DNA of 10,021 nucleotides from an uncultured Eubacteriales bacterium (GCA_900552725.1 USAT01000072.1:1-10021); one strand, 5' to 3'; shown: positions 1-6,658, counted from the stretch's first letter. Translations and numbers: made by a program. The notes: generated by a model from the letters alone, not told the origin.

Positions 1-13
1 ATAATAATTATCA
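1..13. promoter_or_regulatory. Fur-like operator, cut by the window edge
   Basis: The visible part reads ATAAT-A-ATTATCA. This matches the known Bacillus-type 7-1-7 Fur consensus TGATAAT-N-ATTATCA at every visible position; only the first two bases of the left arm fall outside the window. It lies just downstream of the -10 box of a leftward promoter, where a bound repressor would block initiation. I infer that the gene to the left is iron-regulated; that gene is not visible. PerR or Zur boxes share this layout, so Fur is the best but not the only reading. Confidence 0.5.
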
Positions 14-24
14 TTTGCATTATT

Positions 25-53
25 AGAATAGCACACGGATCGCGATTTGTAAA
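25..53 (-). promoter_or_regulatory. Leftward sigma-A-type promoter for a gene outside the window
   Basis: On the minus strand TTTACA (48-53) is followed by a 17-base spacer and TATTCT (25-30), close to the sigma-A consensus. The expected start point near position 18 places the Fur-like box at 1-13 inside the initially transcribed region. The target gene lies left of the window. Confidence 0.5.
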
Positions 54-194
54 GCCCTTTTTGAAAAAATTTTTTGTGAAAAAATAAACATATTTCTTTC
101 GCACTTTCCCGGATGAAAGCGCCGTTTTCTTGATTTTTTGAACTTTTTGCACAAATTGCATATATTTAATATGTGTAAAACGCCGAAAAAGCAC

Positions 195-223
195 TTGACA
201 ACCGACACATTTTGCGGTATCTT
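195..223 (+). promoter_or_regulatory. Promoter of the Dabb-family gene
   Basis: A perfect TTGACA (195-200), a 17-base spacer and TATCTT (218-223) lie about 30 bases before the start codon at 254. The stretch between this promoter and the leftward promoter (54-194) is AT-rich; I see no gene in it and no convincing terminator. Confidence 0.55.
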
Positions 224-253
224 CTTTTATTATTTTTGAAGGAGGTCTTTTGA

Positions 254-562
254 ATGGTACATTATATTCTGTTGAAGCTGAGGAAAGACGCGGACGTGAC
301 CCTCCTTTATTTCCATTGCCGCAAGGTGTACGCGGATTTGGAATGGGAGCTTCCCTTCCTGCACGACGCAGAGGTGAGCCGGTGCGCCACCGCAAGGGAC
401 TCCAACGCGGATATCATGATCCGCATGCACATTGACGCGCCGGAGCAGTTGAACGACTTCTTCCGCCACCCCAAGCATCTGGACTGGATCGAGGAGGTCA
501 AGGACTATGTGTCCGACTGGATGTCCTTCGACTGGCCGGAGGACGCTAAGGACGCCTGCTGA
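254..562 (+). CDS. Stress-responsive A/B-barrel (Dabb) domain protein
   Basis: A 102-residue protein that fills a single Dabb domain, a dimeric alpha/beta barrel fold of about 95-100 residues. Family hallmarks seen are the N-terminal strand MVHYILLKLRKDAD, the ARDSNADIMIRMHID strand near residues 47-61, and the RHPKHLDWIEEVKDYVSDW segment near residues 71-89, which resembles the family's usual HP.H...V motif before a final strand ending SFDW. The start is well supported: AAGGAGGT at 239-246 lies 7 bases before ATG. The gene stands alone, with its own promoter (195-223) and a hairpin terminator directly after the stop. Dabb proteins are linked to stress responses or to unusual cyclisation and monooxygenase reactions, but no substrate can be read here. 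No signal peptide is seen, so it is probably cytoplasmic. Fold assignment is fairly sure; function is unknown. Confidence 0.85.
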   Translation: MVHYILLKLRKDADVTLLYFHCRKVYADLEWELPFLHDAEVSRCATARDSNADIMIRMHIDAPEQLNDFFRHPKHLDWIEEVKDYVSDWMSFDWPEDAKDAC

Positions 563-566
563 TGAA

Positions 567-594
567 AATACGGGAAGCTGCCGCTTCCCGTATT
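567..594. terminator. Bidirectional hairpin terminator
   Basis: A 12-base-pair stem (567-578 pairs with 583-594; AATACGGGAAGC with its complement) encloses the loop TGCC. Rightward it is followed by a T-rich run (CTTTATTTTTT). Leftward, the complement runs into TTTTC. It lies between the convergent stops of the Dabb gene (562) and the hydrolase (597) and can serve both. Confidence 0.85.
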
Positions 595-596
595 CT

Positions 597-1526
597 TTAT
601 TTTTTCTGCCAGTCCGCAAGGGCCTTGACCACCCGGCGCTGGATATCCAGGCGGGCCGCCTTACATTCCCGGGGAAATACCCTGGCCTCGCGGAAGGCCA
701 GCTTCACGAACAGGTCGGCGCCCACCGGCAGCATGGTTTTCAGCATCCCCTCCGGAAACACGAAATGGGTGCCATGGTCATACACGGCGGCCTCCACGGT
801 GCAGGCGTGGGGCCGTTCCGCCAGACGACGCTCCATGCGGCGGATGTACTTTTCCGTATCCCACAGCACATCGTCCGCCGCGCCGATCAGCAGCAGATGG
901 CCCTGGATGTTCTCCACCCGGATGGTCTCCGCCTCCGTGATGGGATGGGCTGCCTCCGAATCGTCAAACAGCTTCCGGGACGCCAGCATCGCCCCGGCTT
1001 GCTTGGTTTCCTGGGCGATGACCTGCCAGTACTGGGGATGGGGATAGCAAAAGGGCATATAGGGCAGGGGCTCACCGTGATAGGAGAACAGCGATTCGCC
1101 GGGGATAGGCCACTCCTTGCAGCCGTCCTTCTTCCCCTGCATGAAGCCCTGCCACACAAAGTCGCTGGGCGTCATGGCGATGGTCAGCGTCAGCTCCGGG
1201 AAGTAGGAGGCCGCTGTCAGGGCCAGCGTGCCGGTGGTGGATGCGCCGGCGATGCCCAGCTTCCGGTTTCCGTGGGCCTTCAGCCAGGCGATGGCGGTTT
1301 CGATCCGCTCCAGCGGATAGTTGTGGTGGCCGTAGTCCTTCTTTCCCGGCGACATGGTCATCACGTTCACCCCCTGCTTCAGCAGCCACTTCACCGTCGA
1401 GCGGGCCATATAGTCCTCCGGGTCGTCCCCCAGCATGGCGATCACGGCGCAGTCGCTCTGTGCCGTGCCCGTCCAATAAGCGCCGTAAAAGCCGTCCCGG
1501 TCAATGTCAAAATGAAGGTGTTTCAT
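597..1526 (-). CDS. Acyl-CoA thioester hydrolase/BAAT C-terminal-like alpha/beta hydrolase
   Basis: A 309-residue cytoplasmic alpha/beta hydrolase resembling the BAAT C-terminal domain family of acyl-CoA thioesterases and acyltransferases. The nucleophile elbow is GIAGASTTG, with Ser96 the likely nucleophile (GxSxxG). The acid is likely Asp218 or Asp219 in LLLIGAADDVLW, and the base His254 in YDHGTHFVFPEG; spacing and order fit the family. It has the hydrolase domain only, without the N-terminal acyl-CoA thioesterase domain of animal BAAT proteins, as is usual for bacterial members. The start is supported by a purine-rich GGGGGGAAGG just before ATG. It is transcribed alone, leftward, from a strong promoter (1586-1614) with an operator-like GTTAG-N5-GCTAAC site (1559-1574) just downstream. 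Substrate unknown; it could act on acyl-CoA, on another ester or thioester, or be a general carboxylesterase. Confidence 0.8.
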   Translation of the reverse strand: MKHLHFDIDRDGFYGAYWTGTAQSDCAVIAMLGDDPEDYMARSTVKWLLKQGVNVMTMSPGKKDYGHHNYPLERIETAIAWLKAHGNRKLGIAGASTTGTLALTAASYFPELTLTIAMTPSDFVWQGFMQGKKDGCKEWPIPGESLFSYHGEPLPYMPFCYPHPQYWQVIAQETKQAGAMLASRKLFDDSEAAHPITEAETIRVENIQGHLLLIGAADDVLWDTEKYIRRMERRLAERPHACTVEAAVYDHGTHFVFPEGMLKTMLPVGADLFVKLAFREARVFPRECKAARLDIQRRVVKALADWQKK

Positions 1527-1558
1527 ATACCTTCCCCCCTTCGCAAGCTATTGTTGAA

Positions 1559-1574
1559 GTTAGCCGTATCTAAC
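1559..1574 (-). promoter_or_regulatory. Operator-like inverted repeat (site 1 of 5), hydrolase gene
   Basis: On the minus strand it reads GTTAGATACGGCTAAC, an inverted repeat of GTTAG arms around 6 bases. It lies 11 bases downstream of the hydrolase -10 box and before the ribosome binding site, which fits repressor binding at the start of transcription. The same motif recurs in front of three other transcription units in the window. Confidence 0.75.
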
Positions 1575-1585
1575 TCGTTTCTGCT

Positions 1586-1614
1586 ATTGTAATGCGAAGG
1601 TTCAGGATTGTCAA
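1586..1614 (-). promoter_or_regulatory. Promoter of the hydrolase gene
   Basis: On the minus strand: TTGACA (1609-1614), a 17-base spacer and TACAAT (1586-1591). It closely resembles the MBL operon promoter at 6659-6687: both share TTGACAAT, then GCATTACAATAGCA, and an operator a short distance downstream. Confidence 0.8.
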
Positions 1615-1666
1615 GGAAACGATTGGCAGAATGGGGGATTTTCGTCATTTTTCTCATGAAAAAGTC

Positions 1667-1696
1667 TTGATTTTTTCCCTTACCTCGTGATATAGT
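1667..1696 (+). promoter_or_regulatory. Promoter of the small protein/P-type ATPase unit
   Basis: TTGATT (1667-1672), an 18-base spacer and TATAGT (1691-1696). The spacer is slightly long. It sits 10 bases upstream of an operator-like site and about 55 bases from the first start codon, divergent from the hydrolase promoter. Confidence 0.6.
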
Positions 1697-1706
1697 ACGG
1701 GTGAAG

Positions 1707-1722
1707 GTTAGCGAATGCTAAT
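1707..1722 (+). promoter_or_regulatory. Operator-like inverted repeat (site 2 of 5), ATPase unit
   Basis: It reads GTTAGCGAATGCTAAT, with one mismatch in the outermost pair of the inverted repeat. It begins 10 bases after the -10 box, at or just past the likely transcription start, in the same orientation relative to transcription as the other four copies. Confidence 0.75.
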
Positions 1723-1752
1723 CTCTGAATTTATCAGCTCAGGAGGTAATCT

Positions 1753-2025
1753 ATGATGAAGAAATTTGGTCTGTTCGCAGCCGGTGTGCTGTTCGGCACC
1801 GCCGGTATCAAGATGCTCAGTAGCAAGGACGCCAAGAAGGTCTATACCCACACCACCGCCGCCGTGCTGCGCGCCAAGGACAGCGTGATGGAGACCGTCA
1901 CCACCGTCCGCGAGAATGCCGAGGATATCTACGCCGACGCCAAGGCCATCAACGAGCAGCGGGTCGAAGAGGCTGCTGCCGCCGTGGTGGAGGACACTTC
2001 CAAGGAAGAAGCCAGCGCCGAGTAA
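1753..2025 (+). CDS. Small single-TM protein (DUF6110-like) next to a metal ATPase
   Basis: A 90-residue protein with a short basic N terminus (MMKKFG), one glycine-rich hydrophobic segment (about residues 6-22) and a long charged, alanine-rich helical tail ending in an acidic run (VEDTSKEEASAE). The tail is probably cytoplasmic and may form a coiled coil. I read it as the DUF6110 type found beside P1B ATPases in Firmicutes, from memory of the family. It also has the layout of mycobacterial PacL proteins (DUF1490), small membrane partners encoded just before metal ATPases such as CtpC. Unlike PacL1 as I know it, there is no C-terminal His/Asp metal-binding cluster; the only histidine is His34. 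AGGAGGT at 1741-1747 lies 5 bases before this ATG and 8 before a second ATG at 1756, so the true start could be 1756. The ATPase follows 12 bases after its stop. It likely stabilises or assists the ATPase, but this is inference. Confidence 0.8.
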   Translation: MMKKFGLFAAGVLFGTAGIKMLSSKDAKKVYTHTTAAVLRAKDSVMETVTTVRENAEDIYADAKAINEQRVEEAAAAVVEDTSKEEASAE

Positions 2026-2037
2026 CGCGAAACCGCT

Positions 2038-4125
2038 ATGAAATGCAACATTCTCCACGAATCCGCCGGGCGTCTGCGGGTGCATCTGCACTGCGGGTAC
2101 ATGACGCTGCACCAGGCGGACGTACTGGAATACTATCTGCGCGGCATTGACGGCGTGACTGAGGTGAAGGTCTATGACCGCACCCAGGACGCCGTGGTGC
2201 TCTATGCCGGAAAGCGCGGCGATGTCATCGCCGCGCTGGCGTCCTTTTCCTTCCCCAAGGCCGAGGCCATGGATCTGGTGCCGGAGCACACCTCCCGCGC
2301 CCTGAACCGGGAGTTTGAGGATAAGCTGGTCATGACCGTCGTGCGGCGGTGCATCTCCAGGCTGTTCCTCCCCTTCCCCGTCACCTCGGCGCTGGCGGTG
2401 ATCCGCTCCGTGAAGTACATCAAGGAGGGCCTGAAGGCACTGTGGCACGGCAAGCTGTCCGTGGCGGTGCTGGACGCCACCGCCGTGACGGTGTCCATCG
2501 CCCGGGGCGACTTCTCCACCGCCGGCTCCGTCATGTTCATGCTGCGGCTGGGCGAGATCCTGGAGGAGTGGACCCACAAGAAGTCCGTGGCCGATCTGGC
2601 CGGGGCCATGAGCCTGAACGTGGACAAGGTCTGGCTTCAGGTAAACGACACCGAGGTGCTGGTCTCCGTCTCCGACGTGAAGGCCGGTGACTGCGTCATC
2701 GTCCGCACCGGCAGCATGATCCCCCTGGACGGCAAGGTGGTCTCCGGCGAGGCTATGGTGAACCAGGCCTCCATGACCGGCGAGTCCATGCCCGTGCCCA
2801 AGCGGCCCGGCAGCTATGTGTATGCCGGCACCGTGGCTGAGGAGGGCGAGTGCGTCGTCCAGGTGGAGAAAGCCTCCGGCAGCGGCCGCTATGACCGCAT
2901 CGTTCACATGATCGAGGAGTCGGAGAAGCTGAAATCCACCGCCGAGGACAAGGCCGCCCGCCTGGCCGATCGGCTGGTGCCCTACACCCTGGGCGGCACG
3001 GCGCTGACCTATGCCCTGACCCGCAACATCACCAAGACGCTGGCGGTGCTGATGGTAGACTTCTCCTGTGCGCTGAAGCTGGCCATCCCCATTGCGGTGC
3101 TGTCCGCCATGCGGGAGAGCAGCGGCCACCGCATCTCCGTCAAGGGCGGACGCTTCCTGGAGGCCGTGTCCAAGGCCGACACCATCGTGTTCGACAAGAC
3201 CGGCACCCTCACCTACGCCACCCCCAAGGTAGCCCGGATCGTCACCTTCGGCGACTATAAGGAGCCGGATATGCTGCGGCTGGCCGCCTGTCTGGAGGAG
3301 CACTACCCCCACTCCATGGCCAACGCCGTGGTGGATGAGGCCAAGGTGCGGGGTTTGTCCCACGAGGAGTATCACTCCCAGGTGCAGTATGTGGTAGCCC
3401 ACGGCATCTCCAGCATGGTAGAGGGCCGCTCGGTGCTGATCGGCAGCGCCCACTTCGTGTTCGAGGACGAGGGCTGCCGTGTGCCGGAGGGCGAGCAGGA
3501 GAAATTCGACAGCCTGCCCGAGGCGTACTCCCATCTGTACCTGTGCATCGCCGGAGAGCTGGCCGCCGTCATCTGTATCTTCGACCCCCTGCGCAAGGAG
3601 GCCCGCGCCGCCGTGCAGGCGCTGCACGACTGCGGCATCGCCAAGGTGGTCATGATGACCGGCGACAACCGCAAAACCGCCGAGGCCGTGGCCTGTCAGG
3701 TAGGCGTGGACGCCGTGTTCGCGGAGGTTTTGCCGGAGGACAAGGCGGAGTTCATCCGCCGGGAAAAGGCCGCCGGACACACCGTCATCATGGTGGGCGA
3801 CGGCGTCAACGACTCCCCCGCCCTGTCGGAGGCCGACGCAGGCATCGCCATCTCCACCGGCGCGGCCATCGCCCGGGAGATCGCCGACATCACCATCGCC
3901 TCGGAGGATCTCTTCGAGCTGGTGACGCTGCGGAAGCTGGGCGAGGCGCTGATGGCCCGTATCCACCGGAACTACCGGTTCATCGTGGGCTTCAACTTCT
4001 CGCTGATCGTGCTGGGCGTGGCGGGTATTCTGCCGCCCACCACCTCCGCGCTGCTGCACAATATGTCCACCCTGGGCATCAGTCTCAAGAGCATGACCGA
4101 CCTGCTGCCCGACGAAAACAAATAA
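2038..4125 (+). CDS. P1B-type heavy-metal-translocating ATPase with an SCALKL membrane motif
   Basis: A 695-residue integral membrane ATPase. All core P-type motifs are present: TGES (247-250, A domain), phosphorylated Asp386 in DKTGT, an HP-like EEHYPHSMA (421-428, nucleotide domain, marking a P1B pump), TGDN (541-544) and GDGVND (587-592). Residues 1-75 resemble an HMA-2-type domain (ILHESAGRLRVHL) without a CxxC metal site. Hydrophobic segments lie near 104-122, 140-175, 316-356 and 646-690. The membrane 4 motif expected as CPC, SPC or CPH is SCALKLA (343-349), so the metal cannot be assigned from classic rules. The start fits the HMA-like domain, but no strong ribosome binding site precedes it; translation is probably coupled to the small protein 12 bases upstream. 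Both share the operator-bearing promoter at 1667-1722. Export of a divalent transition metal is the likely role; the identity of the metal is open. Confidence 0.9.
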   Translation: MKCNILHESAGRLRVHLHCGYMTLHQADVLEYYLRGIDGVTEVKVYDRTQDAVVLYAGKRGDVIAALASFSFPKAEAMDLVPEHTSRALNREFEDKLVMTVVRRCISRLFLPFPVTSALAVIRSVKYIKEGLKALWHGKLSVAVLDATAVTVSIARGDFSTAGSVMFMLRLGEILEEWTHKKSVADLAGAMSLNVDKVWLQVNDTEVLVSVSDVKAGDCVIVRTGSMIPLDGKVVSGEAMVNQASMTGESMPVPKRPGSYVYAGTVAEEGECVVQVEKASGSGRYDRIVHMIEESEKLKSTAEDKAARLADRLVPYTLGGTALTYALTRNITKTLAVLMVDFSCALKLAIPIAVLSAMRESSGHRISVKGGRFLEAVSKADTIVFDKTGTLTYATPKVARIVTFGDYKEPDMLRLAACLEEHYPHSMANAVVDEAKVRGLSHEEYHSQVQYVVAHGISSMVEGRSVLIGSAHFVFEDEGCRVPEGEQEKFDSLPEAYSHLYLCIAGELAAVICIFDPLRKEARAAVQALHDCGIAKVVMMTGDNRKTAEAVACQVGVDAVFAEVLPEDKAEFIRREKAAGHTVIMVGDGVNDSPALSEADAGIAISTGAAIAREIADITIASEDLFELVTLRKLGEALMARIHRNYRFIVGFNFSLIVLGVAGILPPTTSALLHNMSTLGISLKSMTDLLPDENK

Positions 4126-4134
4126 CCGCACATA

Positions 4135-4166
4135 AAAAAGACCTCCGGAGCTCCGGAGGTCTTTTT
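4135..4166. terminator. Perfect-palindrome bidirectional terminator
   Basis: A 32-base perfect palindrome centred between 4150 and 4151. It has A5 on the left, a GACCTCCGGAG arm and its complement, and T5 on the right, so either strand gives a GC-rich hairpin followed by a U run. It lies between the convergent ends of the ATPase (4125) and the methyltransferase (4175) and serves both. Confidence 0.9.
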
Positions 4167-4174
4167 CTATGCTG

Positions 4175-5005
4175 TCAGAATTCCAAACGGACGATCTGCA
4201 TGTTCATGCTGTTGTCGCCCACGCGGGACAGAAAGCGGAAGAACCCGCTGACAGAGGGATCCTTCAAGTCATGATAGCCCAGCATGTAGCCGCGGCTGGA
4301 TACCTGCATGCCCAGCGCCCAGGGGGACAGCTCCTTTTTGGCGTCCGCCACGGCGAAGTATGCCCCCACATCCTGGATGTCGGCGGTCTTGAGCCAGGTT
4401 TTCAGCATCAGCTTCACCGCCTTGCGGTTGGCAGCGTCGAACACCAGCCGTCCGCCGGGGAAGGCGGCGTGCATGGCCTGCACCAGCGCCTTGACCTGCT
4501 CCGTCAGGAAGTAGTAGAACACCCCCGCCGCAAAGAACACCACGCCATTGGACGCGTCGATCCGCCCGAACCACGAGGTGTCGTTCAGGTCGCAGGGGAT
4601 GTTCTCCTCCCGCTCTCCGGCGGGCAGCAGCTCGTCGCACACTCTGATCACGTCAGGAAAGTCCAGATTGTAGATCCTGCACCTGCCGTTGTCGCAGCTC
4701 CGGCCGGTGTTGTCCAGCCCGCAGCCCAGGTTGACCACCGCTGCGTCGGAATGGCTGGCCAGATAGTCCCGCACCTCCCAGGCCAGGTCATTCTGCCGCA
4801 TGGCCGCCTCCAGAAAGCCGAAGCGCTGCATCAGGCTTTTGGACTTCTTCTCCAGCAGGGTAAAGTCGTAGTCAATCTCATCCATCAGCCGGATGGCCGT
4901 TTCATCATAGAACAGCCGGGGATACAGCGTCGAGCACATTTTCCGCCCGTACAGAGGGATCACCAGCGTCTCCTGTACGGTGTTTTTTTCGATATGGTAT
5001 TTCAT
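4175..5005 (-). CDS. Class I SAM-dependent methyltransferase, leucine carboxyl methyltransferase-like
   Basis: A 276-residue cytoplasmic methyltransferase. The SAM-binding motif I is VVNLGCGLDNTG (90-101). The acidic residue after the second strand is Asp115 in YNLDFPDVI, the arrangement typical of the LCM/Tcm-like group (N-L-G-x-G-x-D-x-x). A motif IV-like strand lies at VVFFAAGVFYYF near 155-166. Proteins of this group methylate carboxyls or small-molecule oxygens; the real substrate cannot be read here. It is the last gene of a three-gene leftward operon. Its ATG overlaps the stop of the ATC-hydrolase-like gene as ATGA (5002-5005), and a GGAGGA site lies inside that gene's last codons, so translation is coupled. 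The bidirectional terminator at 4135-4166 follows the stop. The family call is good; the substrate is unknown. Confidence 0.85.
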   Translation of the reverse strand: MKYHIEKNTVQETLVIPLYGRKMCSTLYPRLFYDETAIRLMDEIDYDFTLLEKKSKSLMQRFGFLEAAMRQNDLAWEVRDYLASHSDAAVVNLGCGLDNTGRSCDNGRCRIYNLDFPDVIRVCDELLPAGEREENIPCDLNDTSWFGRIDASNGVVFFAAGVFYYFLTEQVKALVQAMHAAFPGGRLVFDAANRKAVKLMLKTWLKTADIQDVGAYFAVADAKKELSPWALGMQVSSRGYMLGYHDLKDPSVSGFFRFLSRVGDNSMNMQIVRLEF

Positions 5006-5703
5006 ACATTCCTCCGATAGCCAGCCTCATCCCGGTATTCGGGATGCTCTTTCAGATAGTCATCCCGGTCGCCGCAGATGGTGTAGTCGCACTTGCAGCC
5101 GTTGGCGCAGGTGGTGGTGCGCACCAGCCGCGCGTGGATTAGCTCCATGGACACATAGTCCACGTTGCACAGAGCGGGCATGATGTCCGTCAGCCCGTTC
5201 TTGATGGCGAATTCCGCCGCGGGACACGCCGTAAACTCATAATAGATGGGCTTGTCCTTCTCAAAGGGCGCCACATGCATCTCATAATCGTGCCACCTGT
5301 CGCAGCCCGCCTTGGCCGAGGTGAACGCCCGATACATGAGCCTGCGCCAGAAGGGCTTGTTGCCGTCCACGAATTTCAGCCTGCGGAAGGCGGGCAGGAT
5401 CAGGTTCTCCTCCATCTCCTCAATCTTCCGGAAGGAGGTCACCGCCTTACAGACCACATAGTAGCTCAGGATGGCGATGCAGTCATAGGTTCCGCCCGCG
5501 CCGTTGTGGAAGTTCTTCTTCCCGCCCAGGTCGGTGCGCCAGTCGGACAGAAAGTCCACATACTGCCGCTGCACCTGCTCCCATACCGCCTCCCGCTGCT
5601 CCCGCGGATAGTGGAGGGCGATCTTCTGCCGGATCTCCCTCTTGCAGGGCTTGGAGTACAGCACATGGCAGGTGCGGTCAAATTGCAGCTGGCTGTCCTT
5701 CAT
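5002..5703 (-). CDS. L-2-amino-thiazoline-4-carboxylic acid (ATC) hydrolase family protein
   Basis: A 233-residue protein of the ATC hydrolase family (PF14196 type). The best-known members open the ring of L-2-amino-thiazoline-4-carboxylate to N-carbamoyl-cysteine in bacterial cysteine formation. Diagnostic features are the LCNVDY segment (178-183) and the Cys-rich C-terminal motif TTTCANGCKCDYTICGD (196-212), with Cys199, Cys203, Cys205 and Cys210 as candidate catalytic or metal-binding residues. No signal peptide or membrane segment is seen. It is the middle gene of a tight operon: its ATG overlaps the MBL gene's stop (5700-5703) and its stop overlaps the methyltransferase ATG. In Firmicutes this family is widespread outside any known thiazoline pathway, so the named reaction may not apply. 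No partner thiazoline gene (atcC-like N-carbamoyl-cysteine amidohydrolase) is in the window. The family call is confident; the function is tentative. Confidence 0.85.
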   Translation of the reverse strand: MKDSQLQFDRTCHVLYSKPCKREIRQKIALHYPREQREAVWEQVQRQYVDFLSDWRTDLGGKKNFHNGAGGTYDCIAILSYYVVCKAVTSFRKIEEMEENLILPAFRRLKFVDGNKPFWRRLMYRAFTSAKAGCDRWHDYEMHVAPFEKDKPIYYEFTACPAAEFAIKNGLTDIMPALCNVDYVSMELIHARLVRTTTCANGCKCDYTICGDRDDYLKEHPEYRDEAGYRRNV

Positions 5704-6563
5704 CTGCCCACACCCTTCAGATAGCCGCTCTTTGCCCCGGCCTCGGTGTCGTCGGACTCGTCATAGGCGTCGTAGGGGGCGTTGGGATCGTGGACGCGCT
5801 TGCCGAAGGGGGAACACAGCTGCTCCTTGTGGGCAAAAGCAAAGGCAAAGTTGTCCGTCCAGCCGGTGTGTCCGGTGATGAACAGTGGCCGCAGGCCCCG
5901 CTTCTGCAGCTTCTCCTCCAGCGCCGCCAGAGACCGCACCGCCAGCTTGTTGTCCTCCGCCAGGGCGGAAATGAAGCTATACCCACCATCTGCGCCGAAC
6001 CAGATGGTGTCGCCGGTGAAGAGGTACTTGTCGTCAATGAGATACACCATGTGGCCCCAGGTATGGCCCGGCACCAGGAAGCACTCGATCCTGATGCCGT
6101 CGATGTCAAACACCTGCCCGTCCTGCAGCAGCACCTTTTTATTGTTGATGGTCACCTGGGGCAGCTTATACAGGTGATAGATGACCTTCCGGCGCACCTG
6201 GCCGGTCAGGTACCTGTTCTCGGTCTCGCCCACATACAGCGTGGCGTTCCGGAACAGGCCGGGGCTGTCGGCCTCCACCGCGCCCACATGGTCGGTGTCC
6301 TGGTGGGTGATCAGGATATGGCGGATGGACGCCGGGTCGATGCCCAGCCAGCCCATCTTCTCCGCCAGCGGGTCATAGTTGTACCCCGCGTCGATCATGA
6401 TGGTAGTATCGCCCTTCCGGTAAAAGAAGATGTTGGCCACCCACTCCCGGACGCAGGCCACATTTTCGTCGATCCAGCCGGTGTTCAGCGGCTTGAAGAT
6501 CTCCTTGCCCCGGTACATTTTGCTCATTTCCTTCTTCTGGAACTCGGTCGCTTTCTTGGACAT
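5700..6563 (-). CDS. MBL-fold metallo-hydrolase with HxDxDH motif
   Basis: A 287-residue cytoplasmic metallo-beta-lactamase-fold hydrolase, first gene of the leftward operon. The metal site can be read in order: His87, Asp89, Asp91 and His92 in ITHQDTDHVG, His167 in VPGHTWGH, Asp185 in FTGDT, and His232 in ITGHTG. The second His of the usual HxHxDH is Asp here, a variant also seen in other Firmicute MBL proteins, so metal binding at one site may differ but activity is still expected. About 25 residues precede the core domain and a charged tail of about 40 follows it. The start is supported by GGGAGGG 7 bases upstream. Its long leader holds two operator-like sites (6594-6609, 6627-6646) under a strong promoter (6659-6687). 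It could be a thioesterase, lactonase or phosphodiesterase-type enzyme; the sequence does not decide. Confidence 0.88.
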   Translation of the reverse strand: MSKKATEFQKKEMSKMYRGKEIFKPLNTGWIDENVACVREWVANIFFYRKGDTTIMIDAGYNYDPLAEKMGWLGIDPASIRHILITHQDTDHVGAVEADSPGLFRNATLYVGETENRYLTGQVRRKVIYHLYKLPQVTINNKKVLLQDGQVFDIDGIRIECFLVPGHTWGHMVYLIDDKYLFTGDTIWFGADGGYSFISALAEDNKLAVRSLAALEEKLQKRGLRPLFITGHTGWTDNFAFAFAHKEQLCSPFGKRVHDPNAPYDAYDESDDTEAGAKSGYLKGVGR

Positions 6564-6593
6564 GGCGTCGCCCTCCCGTATCGTTCTCCTGCG

Positions 6594-6609
6594 ATTAGCA
6601 TCGCCTAAC
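6594..6609 (-). promoter_or_regulatory. Operator-like inverted repeat (site 3 of 5), MBL operon, distal
   Basis: On the minus strand it reads GTTAGGCGATGCTAAT, sharing the GCTAAT right arm with the ATPase site at 1707-1722. It lies in the operon leader 35 bases (centre to centre) downstream of the second copy at 6627-6646, between that copy and the ribosome binding site. Confidence 0.65.
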
Positions 6610-6626
6610 TCTTTGTCAAATAAAAG

Positions 6627-6646
6627 CGGTTAGCGCTATCTAACCG
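6627..6646 (-). promoter_or_regulatory. Operator-like inverted repeat (site 4 of 5), MBL operon, proximal
   Basis: The most symmetric copy: CGGTTAG and CTAACCG arms (7 bases each) around 6 bases. The core on the minus strand is GTTAGATAGCGCTAAC, differing from the hydrolase operator by only two central bases. It starts 12 bases downstream of the -10 box (6659-6664), counted to the extended arm. Confidence 0.8.
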
Positions 6647-6658
6647 TCTTTTTGTGCT

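Noticed and set aside
23..208. A 61-codon minus-strand frame in the AT-rich leader
   Set aside because: It covers two promoters, lacks a ribosome binding site and has Lys/Phe-rich content expected from AT-rich non-coding DNA.
507..1592. A 361-codon plus-strand open frame
   Set aside because: Antisense to the BAAT-like hydrolase, rich in Arg/Gly/His/Pro, no motif, and it crosses the hydrolase operator and promoter.
1708..4131. An 807-codon open frame on the minus strand
   Set aside because: It is the antisense shadow of the ATPase and small-protein genes. Its translation is a Gly/His/Gln-rich low-complexity product with no domain, while the plus strand has all P-type ATPase motifs.
4169..6608. 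Long plus-strand open frames (4169-5020, 5275-5724, 5790-6608)
   Set aside because: All lie antisense to the MBL operon and show the compositional bias of GC-rich shadow frames without domains.
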